Below are positions 1 through 8,500 of a stretch of DNA of 14,950 nt, piece after piece. The stretch covers positions 1 to 14,950 of the forward strand of contig JANBTH010000552.1 of the NCBI GenBank assembly GCA_027578815.1, given 5' to 3'. The notes beneath the pieces are model-generated. The model had not been told where the DNA came from, did no database searches, and saw only the letters and a list, made by a program, of their open reading frames with translations. Source of the stretch: Coemansia sp. RSA 1804. Lineage: Eukaryota > Kickxellomycota > Kickxellomycetes > Kickxellales > Kickxellaceae. The position numbers and the translations under genes were made by a program. Position 1 is the first letter of the stretch. Every line of letters begins with the position of its first letter.

Positions 1-997
1 TCGTATTGCAGCTGCGTCATCTGCACGCCGTTCTGCTCCAGCTCCACGCTCAGAAGCTTCTTCTTCTTTGTTGTGGTCTTGTTCTTCTTTATCATGTACC
101 GCGAAAACGCTTCCAAGTCCTTTAGTCTTCCATCGTAGTCGTTGGCCGATCGCTTGCTCAGCACAGGAGGAGGTCCTACATCTTCACTATCCTCATCATC
201 GTCATCGTCATCGTCATCGTCGCCATCGCCATCGGTATCATTGCCAGCCAGTCCCATGCCGGCGTTCTCGGCTGTCTTTTTGGATTCCTTCCCAAAAAGT
301 GGACTGGCCTCCAGACCTGTGGGAACGGCAAGACGCTGGCGCTTGACTCCAGCCTGAGGCGCATGAATTCCTGAGCCGGCTTTTGGTGCTTCCACCGCAG
401 GCCTTGTTCCATTGGCACGCCCCTGCGTAACTGAGGTCCTTGCTGGAGGCAGCCTTCTGCCTACTCCTGGCTTGGCTATCTGTCTTGCGCCTCCACGCGG
501 TCCGCCAAGTGCTGGGCGCGGGATTGCCCCAGCTGTAAATCTAGGTCCGCCTCCAGCATCCTTGCTTGCAGCCGCTTCTGTGCCGTATTCCTGTCTCGGT
601 GCTACTTTAAAACCCTGGGACGACCTCCTTCCCGCGTGTACTGTCTCCATACGAACGCCTTCAAGCTTTGATGCTAGCGCTTTGACCTTTCGGTTATTAG
701 CTGGTATGTTTGATGAGGCTCCGGCTTGATGTGGCTGATATTCCTGCATAGGCGCCGCCCCTGCCTCTTTGCGTTTATTGATTCCAAAATTCGTTGGCGG
801 TTTAAGCTCAGTGGATATCTTGCTTGGCTGTCTCAGCATTGAACCAGGCGGCTGGAGCTTTGACACCTACTTATTTAACCATAAAACAGCAAGTATTCCG
901 CAAAAAAGATCCAGCATATGCATTAGAAAAAAACATACCCTCCAAACAACAACCGCCCTTTCTAGTCGGTAATTCTGCCAAAGTTTAAACATACCAT
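1..997 (-). CDS. N-terminal part of a candidate kinesin-14 (KIFC1/Ncd/Klp2-like) tail, partial at left edge
   Basis: The frame on the minus strand is open from 866 to the window edge, so the 3' end is missing. I join exon 2 (866..1) to an ATG at 997..995 across a GTATGT...TAG intron (994..867). The join keeps phase and the frame is blocked by an in-frame TAG just before 866. About 289 residues are visible. The protein is first basic and rich in Gly, Pro and Ala (about 1-205), then has an Asp-rich run (about 212-230), then KRSANDYDGRLKDLE near 239-253 and a lysine-rich, helix-prone segment. The KR-x-x-x-D-Y-x-G-R-L-x-D-L-E pattern resembles the start of the stalk in kinesin-14 motors, whose basic tail binds microtubules. 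The motor domain would lie outside the window, so this name is an inference. Any other coiled-coil protein with a disordered N-terminus is possible. Without the intron, translation could begin at the ATG at 839. Confidence 0.5.
867..994 (-). other. Intron 1 of the candidate kinesin-14 gene
   Basis: Inferred 128-base phase-0 intron. The donor is GTATGT directly after an ATG (997..995) and the acceptor is AAGTAG. A CTAAT branch-like motif lies roughly 55-60 bases before the acceptor. The TAG acceptor is in frame with exon 2, so the ORF cannot extend upstream without splicing. The main alternative is no intron, with a start at the ATG at 839. Confidence 0.5.
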
Positions 998-1107
998 CTT
1001 GTTTGAGTATTTATGTCCTCCACCGTGATAGTGAAATAACCAGCTTTTATGTAGCTTGGAGAAGGTAAAAAAAACTAGTTAATAAAGATAAAGATATTTC
1101 AAAAGGC

Positions 1108-1113
1108 TTTATT
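1108..1113 (-). terminator. Possible polyadenylation signal for PHF5A
   Basis: This is a canonical AATAAA hexamer on the minus strand, 312 bases beyond the PHF5A stop codon. It is the only canonical hexamer I noticed in this gap. The distance is long for a compact genome, so a non-canonical site nearer the stop codon is equally possible. Confidence 0.25.
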
Positions 1114-1143
1114 TCTTAAGGTAGTAAAAAAATGGACAAAAAG

Positions 1144-1179
1144 AAAAGTGGGAAAAGTGGGAAAGGCTGGAAAAGGAGG
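1144..1179. repeat. Four imperfect 9-base tandem repeats in a purine-rich block
   Basis: The units are AAAAGTGGG, AAAAGTGGG, AAAGGCTGG and AAAAGGAGG in direct succession, inside a longer plus-strand purine-rich tract. On the transcribed sense they are pyrimidine-rich. They lie about 150-180 bases upstream of the start codon at 997, where a fungal CT-rich promoter tract would be expected. Confidence 0.6.
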
Positions 1180-1424
1180 GAAGGGATATTTTGTAAACAA
1201 TCCTTTCATTAGAAAAAAAAGGCAAAACGCACTTGCATTTTAACGTAAACAAAAAAAAACGTCTAGAGTCTTTACCCGTCAGCAATCACAATGGTGATCA
1301 TAATGGATTGCGAAGAATCGATCAGATTAACATATTCAGCTGTGGAATTTCTTGCTCTTGTCCAGAAGCCAGTTCTTGCTTTCTGACAGATCAGATCCAC
1401 CCAACACTTCTTTTACAAGCTCTG

Positions 1425-1793
1425 TCAAAGAGCTTGGACATCGTGACTGCCTCCGCCTCCGCCACCACCACCACCACCCTGCTTCTTGTGTTCATAGACC
1501 AGACTTGCCCGTGCGCCTCCAATGTTCAGAATCCGCGGACATCCATCGCGATCTTTCTCTAGCTCTGTGCATTCCCTGCAATAATAAGCGTCGGATACTC
1601 CTCTCCCTTTGCAGACAATGCACTGGCCTTGGGACTTTCCAAAGTTGCATTCGTCGCAAATGTGCACAAGCTTCTTTTGATTAACCAGGGAGTCGCAAAT
1701 GATGCATTTACCGTCGCACTTTTCGCACAGCTTTCCGATCGCTATTCCTGCCATCTTTCGGCAATACATGAGATCACGATGATGTCTGGCCAT
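1425..1793 (-). CDS. PHF5A: PHF5A/Rds3-type zinc-binding subunit of the SF3b splicing complex
   Basis: A single exon encodes 122 residues. Residues 1-105 closely match PHF5A (SF3b14b, yeast Rds3), the small zinc-knuckle protein that holds the SF3B1 HEAT superhelix in the U2 snRNP and helps form the branch-point adenosine pocket. All twelve zinc-ligand cysteines expected for the family are present (11, 23, 26, 30, 33, 46, 49, 58, 61, 72, 75, 85), as are the signatures LCEKCDGKC (22-30) and KDRDGCP (80-86). The start ATG lies in a good context and matches the family N-terminus (MA-x-HH). Two oddities stand out. Position 36, normally Tyr, is Leu. The usual basic C-terminal tail is replaced by ten glycines (106-115) plus SHDVQAL. 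The protein acts in the nucleus. The two neighbouring genes are functionally unrelated. Confidence 0.97.
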   Translation of the reverse strand: MARHHRDLMYCRKMAGIAIGKLCEKCDGKCIICDSLVNQKKLVHICDECNFGKSQGQCIVCKGRGVSDAYYCRECTELEKDRDGCPRILNIGGARASLVYEHKKQGGGGGGGGGGSHDVQAL

Positions 1794-2089
1794 TTTCTGT
1801 AGTTTTTAGTGTTGCCTAAAAGTAGCTATAATGATAATAAAGAAGGGGTCTAGCAGTGCAGTGGATGTTATAATTACAATGGAAGCAACATATTATACAT
1901 GTATTCTGAACCACTCTTTTCGAACGTCTGTGTGCACTTTCTCTTTAGATGATAAAATATAATTTATAAAATCCAATCAAAATGGCCACTCTTGATTCTA
2001 TTACAGGCCAGGCCCCGTGATTCCTCAGTTGAAGGTTCAGTCAAAAATAAGTTCTTTTAACTACTTTTCAGCCGCCTTTCATCTTCTCC
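1794..2089. promoter_or_regulatory. Intergenic region upstream of PHF5A
   Basis: This is AT-rich non-coding sequence between the small ORF's stop and the PHF5A start. On the minus strand it should carry the 3' UTR of the 2443-2090 gene and the PHF5A promoter. It has an inverted CCAAT (ATTGG on the minus strand) near 1974. I see no coding potential, tRNA or hairpin of note. Confidence 0.4.
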
Positions 2090-2443
2090 CTAGTCATCAT
2101 CGCTGTAGTAGCTGCTGGATCCCGGAGTACCAGCAGTCGTTATCACTATTTCATCTGAAAACGCGTGTGGGATGTCTGTAGCCTTTCTCCCGACGACAAG
2201 TGCATCCTTCTTTGACTCGCTGATCTTGCAAAGTACTTGACGGTAGTCTTCTTCAGCTTGGTCCAAGGAAACCGTGCCGACAGTGCTGTAAGAGGAGCTG
2301 AATGGACTCACAAATCCTACGTCTGCAATAGTCTTCTCCTGATCCTTTGACGGCTGCAATGGGTTCTTGGACAAGCGCTGTTTTCCTAGTTGTGGAAGGG
2401 GCGGCTTGATGGCAACGCCGATGCTTTGGCTCTGCAGTGCCAT
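2090..2443 (-). CDS. Unrecognised 117-residue protein
   Basis: This single ORF has an in-frame TGA eight codons upstream of the ATG, so the start is bounded unless there is a spliced 5' exon. I do not recognise the protein. It has a Pro/Lys/Gln-rich, probably disordered N-terminus (1-45), a Ser/Thr stretch (46-58), one plausible amphipathic helix with the pattern DQAEEDYRQVLCKISESKKD (about 60-79), and a Ser-Tyr-Asp tail ending YYSDDD. There is no signal peptide, transmembrane segment or zinc motif. It sits between two genuine genes on the same strand with normal spacing, which favours a real gene. A TATATAAAG sequence five bases before the ATG is unusual; see findings. The ORF could be spurious or the last exon of a longer gene. 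Confidence 0.55.
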   Translation of the reverse strand: MALQSQSIGVAIKPPLPQLGKQRLSKNPLQPSKDQEKTIADVGFVSPFSSSYSTVGTVSLDQAEEDYRQVLCKISESKKDALVVGRKATDIPHAFSDEIVITTAGTPGSSSYYSDDD

Positions 2444-2653
2444 TGCTTTATATATGAGGTTTCAGTCTCTGGGTCATAAAATCCAAAAGGAATATCAGTA
2501 GCTATGCAGAAACAAGCGAAAAATCGAGACGAAAAAAGTTAAAAAAAATGAATCAATCTCTTATACAAAGTGAAAAGTTGCAGTTAGCACTTTGCGAATG
2601 ATTGTTGGATATAGCACATGACACGTCCAACAGTCATTCCCTAGATATTGCTT
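2444..2653. promoter_or_regulatory. Intergenic region between the CAF-1 gene and the small ORF
   Basis: This short AT-rich gap on the minus strand covers the CAF-1 3' UTR and then the upstream region of the ORF at 2443. It includes T-rich tracts on the sense strand (about 2520-2550) and TATATAAAG at 2454..2446. No canonical AATAAA was seen on the minus strand. Confidence 0.35.
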
Positions 2654-5393
2654 CTAGTTATTCTCGTCCGTTCGCTGTCGTTTGCACACATTTCCAAAAT
2701 ACAGACCGGCATCCTCACCAGCATTCGCAGTTGGTTCCGAAAAGGAGCTCATCTCCATGTCAGAATCCTGAATAGATGTGGGCTCAACAGTGCTGGCTCC
2801 ACAGGCTCTGATTTTGCGTGTCTTCCGGGCTCTTTCAACCAAATCGCTATTTACATACCACATTTGGCGGGAGGCCGGTGGACGCTTTTCCTTGACAGCA
2901 TGCTCATGCACTAGCCGCTCAAGCTGAGCCTTTGTGGCCTCCGGAATGCATACCTTCACCTCGTCAACAAGCTTTGAAATTCCTAGACAAGAGCCGTGCA
3001 CCACGCTAGCCAATGCAAACAAGTCATCGTCGGTGATAGCCTTACCCTTCCGCACTGGAGCTCCAGTCGGGCTGTCGTTTTTAGAATGCAGAACAGCTTG
3101 TGGGTTCATGTCTACGCTCAATGGCATGTCCGTGGAGATGCCCGCAACAGTCAGTTTTGATAGTGCTTCAAGTGCCAAGTTTGCTGCAGCCAAGGAATTG
3201 GAATCGGCTTCAACTTGATGCGAGGCGTTCAACAGCATGTCATTCCACAAAAGACCAACAACAACGGGCGTTATTGGCACTACCTTTTGCCGCCTTTTCT
3301 TTGGCTGAGGGTCGTCTTTGCTGATATTAGAAGGAGGCTGGCGCCTGGCAGCACGCCTAGAAGGCTTTCTTGTTCTTGATGGGACCTCAGAATCGTCTAT
3401 AGAGCCATCTACCTCGTCGACATCCATGAGATCCATGCAAACCTCCTCTTCAGGATTTATATCGGCAATTTCCTCATCCTCCGAGTTGAATTCAGAGTCA
3501 CTACTATCATCGTTAGATTCGCGATCGCTGCTGCCATCTGCAGACGTGGCAAATGGATCCAGGCGATGGCGCGGCTGGCGATCACCAACGACAAATCCGT
3601 TAGCTTCGTCAAAGTCCTCATCGTCCTCATCGTCGTCGCTATCATCTTCGTCATCATCTTCGTCATCGTCGCTGCGTAGATCCTCTCCTTCCTCCTCAAC
3701 TTCCCACTCAGCGTCACTGTCAACATCGTAATCCAGTTGGTCGGCTGCCCTAGCAAACGGCCGGCGTCCAGAGACATTAAAAAGCGCTCTAGTCCATGTG
3801 CCCCAGTAGTCAGGGCGTCGGCTCCCGTGGAAATGAAACAGCTTCATTGGCATCTGTCTTAAGCGCTGCAGCCGAACCTCAGCTTCGTCAATTTCAACGC
3901 CTTCGCACACAGGCACAGCAGGGGCATGCTTTAATGGCAATGTCCTCGGCATGCCCCGAAGCTTCTGTAAAAGGCTTTCTCTGGTTGGAGGTTGCGACCC
4001 AGAAACAGTGGCTTTGTGGTAAAGAATTGAATCGAGGGCACTGCTATCAAAGGAGGCAGGTGTTTGGTATTGGTACATTTTGGTGTTTGTCCGGAGATGA
4101 AATGGTAGAAATGATGCTTCGTAGTAGCTACGTGGCATTGAGCGCTGCACCGGTGTCGGCTTCTCTCTATCAGGCGTCTTTTCAGAACCAAAAAACATCT
4201 GCAGGCTCCGCTGTCCACGCGGTGTGTGGACAGATTTGGAAGTAGCCAATGCGCTATCGCCCTGGCGCGTCGTCTCTTTACTCTGTACAGTCTGGGGTTT
4301 AATTTTGAGCTTCTTCAATGTTCCAGCCAACATCTGCATCCGAGTATCCAAATCTAGTGACATAAACCATTGGGTGCATTCAGAATGCGCGCTCTGCCTT
4401 AGCTCTCGGCGTCTCTCCACTACATCGCGCACATCTGCCGGAAGCAGTGACGTATCGCGGACTTCCCAGCGCTGGATAGACAGACTCTATAGACCGAGAA
4501 AAGCGGAAACATACGGTTAGTGCATAAAATACTCTAAATATTGCGGTTGTACAGTATATAACATGATAACAACACATAATATAACGAAAGCATGCAACTA
4601 AGACAACTTACTGGTGGAATATCCTCAAGGTCTTCTCCGCAGCAGCTTTGGAGATCGCGCAACGAAGGTCCGTAGTTTGTGTGGTCTGCAATCTGCCGAA
4701 CGGCTTCCTCCACGGCGCCATGAGCAAGAATGTCAGAATTTCTGGATGACTCTTCGCCAAAAACCACTGGACACAGCTGCATCTCGATAGACTTTACCAG
4801 AGTTCCCAATGCCACGTCGCGTTCTTGCACCATCATAGCCAGCAATGGCAAGTGATCGCTTGGTATGGCCTTCAGGGGAAGGGCGCTGCCGTTGCTCTCC
4901 TCCTTCAGCTGGGAAATAAGCTGGTGGAACTTGAACACCGCAGCCACGACAGATGGATGTCTCTCGAGCCCAAGCTTCTTTTCGCTAAAAACGATCTTTC
5001 CGTTTTTAAAGGATACCAGACTGCCAGCATCCATGCTTGATACTTGCTTTGGCGGTGTATTTGTGCTACCAACAGCATCTCCTTCGCTCGACACCAACGA
5101 CTGTTTTCTCTTCACCGGTGTCTTTATTGCAGGTGCATTGGTCTTACTATCGTCGGGACCTGGAGAATCCTCGCGCTGGCTTTCTACACATTCGAGTTCA
5201 CATGCAGCACACACAGAAAAGACTCTGTATTTAACACAGGAACAAAAAACGCTGATGTACATAGAAACACAACAACAACTATTCAACACAAAGCAATGCG
5301 CTTACCTTCTTTTGAGTTCTGGCGCCCAAAAAACTGGATGAGCGAGGCAGGTCGTTTCTTTTTAAGCCCATTCTGGGCATGTGCGCTGGTCAT
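2654..5393 (-). CDS. RLF2: Chromatin assembly factor 1 large subunit (CAF-1 p150 / Cac1 / Rlf2)
   Basis: Three exons, complement(join(2654..4486,4612..5183,5306..5393)), give 830 residues. The protein deposits H3-H4 on newly replicated DNA, recruited by PCNA. Exon 1 carries a basic PIP-like motif, KKKRPASLIQFFGR (11-24). Residues about 90-270 resemble a conserved N-terminal region of fungal Cac1 proteins (NYGPSL, then IQRWEVRD and a helical segment). A canonical PIP box, QRSLQMFF, is at 312-319, followed by SFLPFHL (about 345-351). The family core is clear: LFHFHGSRRPDYWGTW (436-451), then LDYDVDSDAEWEVEEEGEDL (471-490), then a long acidic run (about 493-513) that would contact histones. PKKRRQK (615-621) is a candidate nuclear localisation signal. 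A winged-helix-like C-terminal DNA-binding segment spans about 704-780. A lysine/glutamate/arginine-rich KER coiled coil is not visible. The splice sites were chosen by consensus and phase. Confidence 0.93.
4487..4611 (-). other. Intron 2 of the CAF-1 large subunit gene
   Basis: This is a 125-base phase-0 intron with donor GTAAGT, a perfect CTAAC branch motif about 30 bases before the end, and acceptor CTATAG. The flanking frames are open only as far as the splice sites, and the joined product reads EDIPP-SLSIQRWEV, which fits the conserved fungal Cac1 segment. Confidence 0.9.
5184..5305 (-). other. Intron 1 of the CAF-1 large subunit gene
   Basis: This is a 122-base phase-1 intron with donor GTAAGC and acceptor TGTGTAG. 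Two earlier AG dinucleotides (after ATCAG and ATACAG) give premature stops when joined to the 88-base first exon. Only this TAG restores the downstream reading frame. The acceptor is therefore chosen by frame and is a little less certain than the other introns. Confidence 0.75.
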
Positions 5394-5572
5394 TTCAAAA
5401 CAAGAGAGAAAACTTCAGCAAAAAGTCAATCGACCACATTAAAGAACTGCTGAAATCGACAAAAAACGAAAAAAGTAAATAAATAAATAACAACAAATGA
5501 AAAGAAAAACATTCAAGGCAAAGCAGCGTGCATGCTACGGCTCAAAAGAAAAGAGCTTTGGAACTTGCAGCA
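5394..5572. promoter_or_regulatory. Intergenic region: CAF-1 promoter and leader
   Basis: A 179-base gap separates the Mdm1-like stop from the CAF-1 start. On the sense (minus) strand it is strongly T- and pyrimidine-rich (about 5456-5515), including a TTATTTATTTATTTA-like stretch, typical of a fungal CT/T-rich core promoter. No TATA box or canonical AATAAA on the minus strand was recognised. Confidence 0.4.
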
Positions 5573-8500
5573 CTAGGGCGCGGTAGGAGGGTGATTGGCT
5601 TCCAGCTGGAACTTGATCTCGGGAAAGGCGGAAGCAACAAGCACATCGAAGATGTGAAGCGCCAGATTAAGGTTTGGAAGCGGGTGCTGGACAACATCAA
5701 CCAGAAGACGCGCTCCGTCCCGCGCGTTTTTCTTTCCAACCATGCCGCCCAGAATCCTGGGAAGGAGCCACAGGATTCTGCTTCGCGCATCGCGCAGGGA
5801 ATCGGCTTTCTGGGAATCGGTGCGCGGCTCAGGCGCACGGAAAAGCCCGGGAGCGTGTGTCTTGGGATCGGGAGGCCACAGAATGTTGCGCAGCTGAGCA
5901 ACCAGCGCTGCCAGCTGCATGTCACGCACTGTGGTACCAACCATGTCCCGCACACGGCGCTCGACGGTGCCGCCGACTATGTGACGAAGTAGAATCGATA
6001 TTGCCTGGCGCCTAAGCCAGTTGCGTCTGTTCTTCAGCCCAAACACCTCGACAAACAGATCGCTCAGCGGATCAATAAACCCGGCAGACGATGTGTCTAC
6101 AAGAGGTGGCAGCGCGCCTGCTGCTAGCACATCGTATCCACCAGATATCGGTGCTGCCATGCCGGCGATTCCGAATGGCCCACTTGTATCCAACGGCTGG
6201 GTATGCTGCTGCTGCTGCTGCTGCTGATGTAGTTGCTGCTGCTGCTGCATGGCTACCTTTGCTCCCAGCTCCTGGACAATAATCTCAAGCATGGAGTCGG
6301 CGCCGGTGATGCCCTCAATGTCCTCGCCAACCGTCTTGTATATCTGCGCCATCCACCCGGAAACAGCCGCTGCCGACCGCAGCGATGGCACCATATCTGC
6401 ATCATAGTCGCCTTCATCCGTTGCTGCTGCTGCTGCTGTTGCAGCTGAAAGTGACAGAGAAACACCGGCGCTCTCGCTAGTCTCGGTAGCAGATGCAGAT
6501 TGCAGGATTGGCGGAGGCCCTTGCACTAGCGGCGGCGGTGGCGGCAAAGTAGACGACAAAAACAGGCGCACGGCACGAGCATTGGCCACGCGCGGATCGG
6601 ACAGCAGGCCCTGGAGATACTTCTCAAGCCCCAGACGCCGATGCTCAATATCCTTGTCACGTTGCAAGCGAATCAACGGCGTGCGAGCAGGCAGCTCGTG
6701 GACACGCATCTCGTTTGGCCAAGTAGTTCGCAGCTCCTTGTGCATCTGGTAGAACTCGCGGTATCTGCGGGAAACAACCCAGCCAGTGGGCGCATGGTTC
6801 GCGCTGGATACTAATGCTGCTGCCGCTTCTGCTGTGGCCGTTGGGTCTAGATGCTCCAGCGGCATGCTCTGCTGCAGCTCCAGCAGATACACCACGTGTG
6901 TCTTCTGCTCGCTGCTACCAGATGGTTCCTCAGCGCCAGCAAAAGCTGAGTCAGCAGAATCACCGGCAGCAGTGTTGACAGCGCGAGGAATGCGAATGCG
7001 TGTGCGCTGCGGCGAAAGAATGTGGTCATCCAAAACGGCCTCGTAGAGCTTCTGCTGCTCGGCTCCAGCTTGCACCTCGCGACGCAGTCCGCGAAACGAC
7101 GCTGCCAGCACACGCTGTTCGTGCGGCTTGTGTCGAGACTCGGCCTGACGCATCAGCGCACGAACAATCGCCATCTGGTGAGTTTTGCGCTCCAGGTCGC
7201 GCGCCAGCCGCTCGATCCGCTCATCCAGAAACAGATCTCCAGGCGTTGGCGTCCGAATCACCCGTGCAAGGACCAGCGTCTCGGCTTCGTCCGCAGACAG
7301 CTCCTCATCTCCATCGCCATTATCGCCATCCTCTTCTTCGTTGGGATTGTTATCTGCACCCAGCGGCTCTGGCGGAGGCAGTTCGCTCTCGCCGCTGTCA
7401 ATCGCACCAGATGCATCCTCAGAGCGCCCCATTGTCATTAACATTCCAGCACCATCGCTTTCTTCATCAATGACACTCTCAGCTATCGGAGAGCCGAATC
7501 CGACCTCTGCAGACATTGCCTTGTCCGCAGCTGCTGCGTCGCCCAGCCCGATTGACCGCAGCGAAGCACTGAGTCGGCGGACTTCAGAGCGTCCGACGCG
7601 CGTTGGCTTTCTTGACAGCTGAGGTACCAGCGGAGGCGCTGTTTTCGCGTCGGGCGATAGCGATTCTGCCGACAATTCTGCTAGTGCTGGTGCTGGGGGT
7701 GTTGCAGCCAACGCAGCCAGCTGTGCAGCGCTTCTCGATCGTCCAGCGGGCTCCACAACCAAAGAGCGGCCAGCCAAGGCCTGCGACGTGTCGGTGCCTA
7801 CCAACGGGGCCTCGGGACGTGTGCGGCGGAAGATACTGGCAGCGCCAAATGTCCTTTGAGGCGCTTGGCCCAACGAAGCCGGCGCCGTGCTTGTCGACGA
7901 ATTGGACGCAGACCGTCCGCGCCCGAGCGTCCCTGCAACGCTGCGCACCAGCGAGCGTCTGCGTGACGACCCCGCGTCGCTTCTCGCCGACCAGCTCCTG
8001 CTGTCAGCAACTGGTTGCGGCTGCGGCTGCGGCTGCAAAGATGTGGTGGGTTCTGGCGGCGACGATGCAAACAGCGACGCCGAGATCTGGTCATGGCGGG
8101 GAGTGACGTAGTACTCGGTCAGAAACCGCGAGTAGATTTTGGACCGCAGAAACGAGGGAAATACACCAGTCTGCATGTGTCTGAATACAGCATCCTGCAC
8201 GAGTGCGACAAGCTCAAACGCCTCGCAACACAGAGAAGGCGTGAGAAGCGCTGAATCTAGATCCATCGATGCAGGGCGTCTGTGCGGCTTAAGGCACCGC
8301 TGCACACGCCCGATGGCCGTCTCAGTGTCAGAGCCCAGCGCCGCCAGCTCGTCGACTCTGACTGTGAAGTAGCTTTTCCACAGCGACCCAACGATACTAG
8401 GCAGCAGCTGCCGTGCAGAATCATCTTTTTCGCCAGGACATGCAGCGCGAGCTGTCTGCTTTGCACCCTCAACGTTGACCCAGAACTCCAGCGCCAGCTG

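Larger units (their letters stand above)
998..1424. promoter_or_regulatory. Intergenic region: PHF5A 3' flank and upstream region of the candidate kinesin gene
   Basis: This AT-rich stretch has no credible gene. On the minus strand it should hold the PHF5A 3' UTR and then the promoter and 5' UTR of the gene starting at 997. It contains several A-runs on the plus strand (T-runs on the transcribed sense), a purine-rich block at about 1139-1190 that includes a short tandem repeat, and a minus-strand AATAAA at 1113..1108. A clear TATA box was not found. Confidence 0.5.

Noticed and set aside
1233..1684. Two overlapping plus-strand ORFs of about 110 residues
   Set aside because: They are antisense to PHF5A, whose minus-strand product is unmistakable. 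Their His- and Thr-rich stretches are just the complement of the Gly codons.
1978..2020. Short plus-strand reading frame beginning ATGGCCACT
   Set aside because: It stops after twelve codons, has no convincing splice continuation, and shows no conservation signal that I can see.
3318..3731. Plus-strand ORF rich in serine
   Set aside because: It is the antisense reading of the acidic GAT/GAC/GAG region of the CAF-1 gene, which gives runs of Ser codons.
2654..4432. Treating the 592-codon block as a complete gene starting at 4432
   Set aside because: The supposed start is a GTG. The frame stays open upstream to a consensus splice acceptor at 4486, and the conserved RWEV segment lies upstream of 4432.
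4824..5442. Overlapping plus-strand ORFs around the CAF-1 5' exons
   Set aside because: They run across both exons and an intron of the minus-strand gene and show no recognisable domain.
5528..6015. Plus-strand ORFs of 154 and 113 residues at the 3' end of the Mdm1-like gene
   Set aside because: They are shadows of the conserved Nexin_C coding region in a GC-rich exon, with no domain content.
6206..6247. CAG-type repeats considered as a CRISPR-like or satellite array
   Set aside because: There are no spacers. The repeat is in frame within a long coding exon and encodes glutamine.
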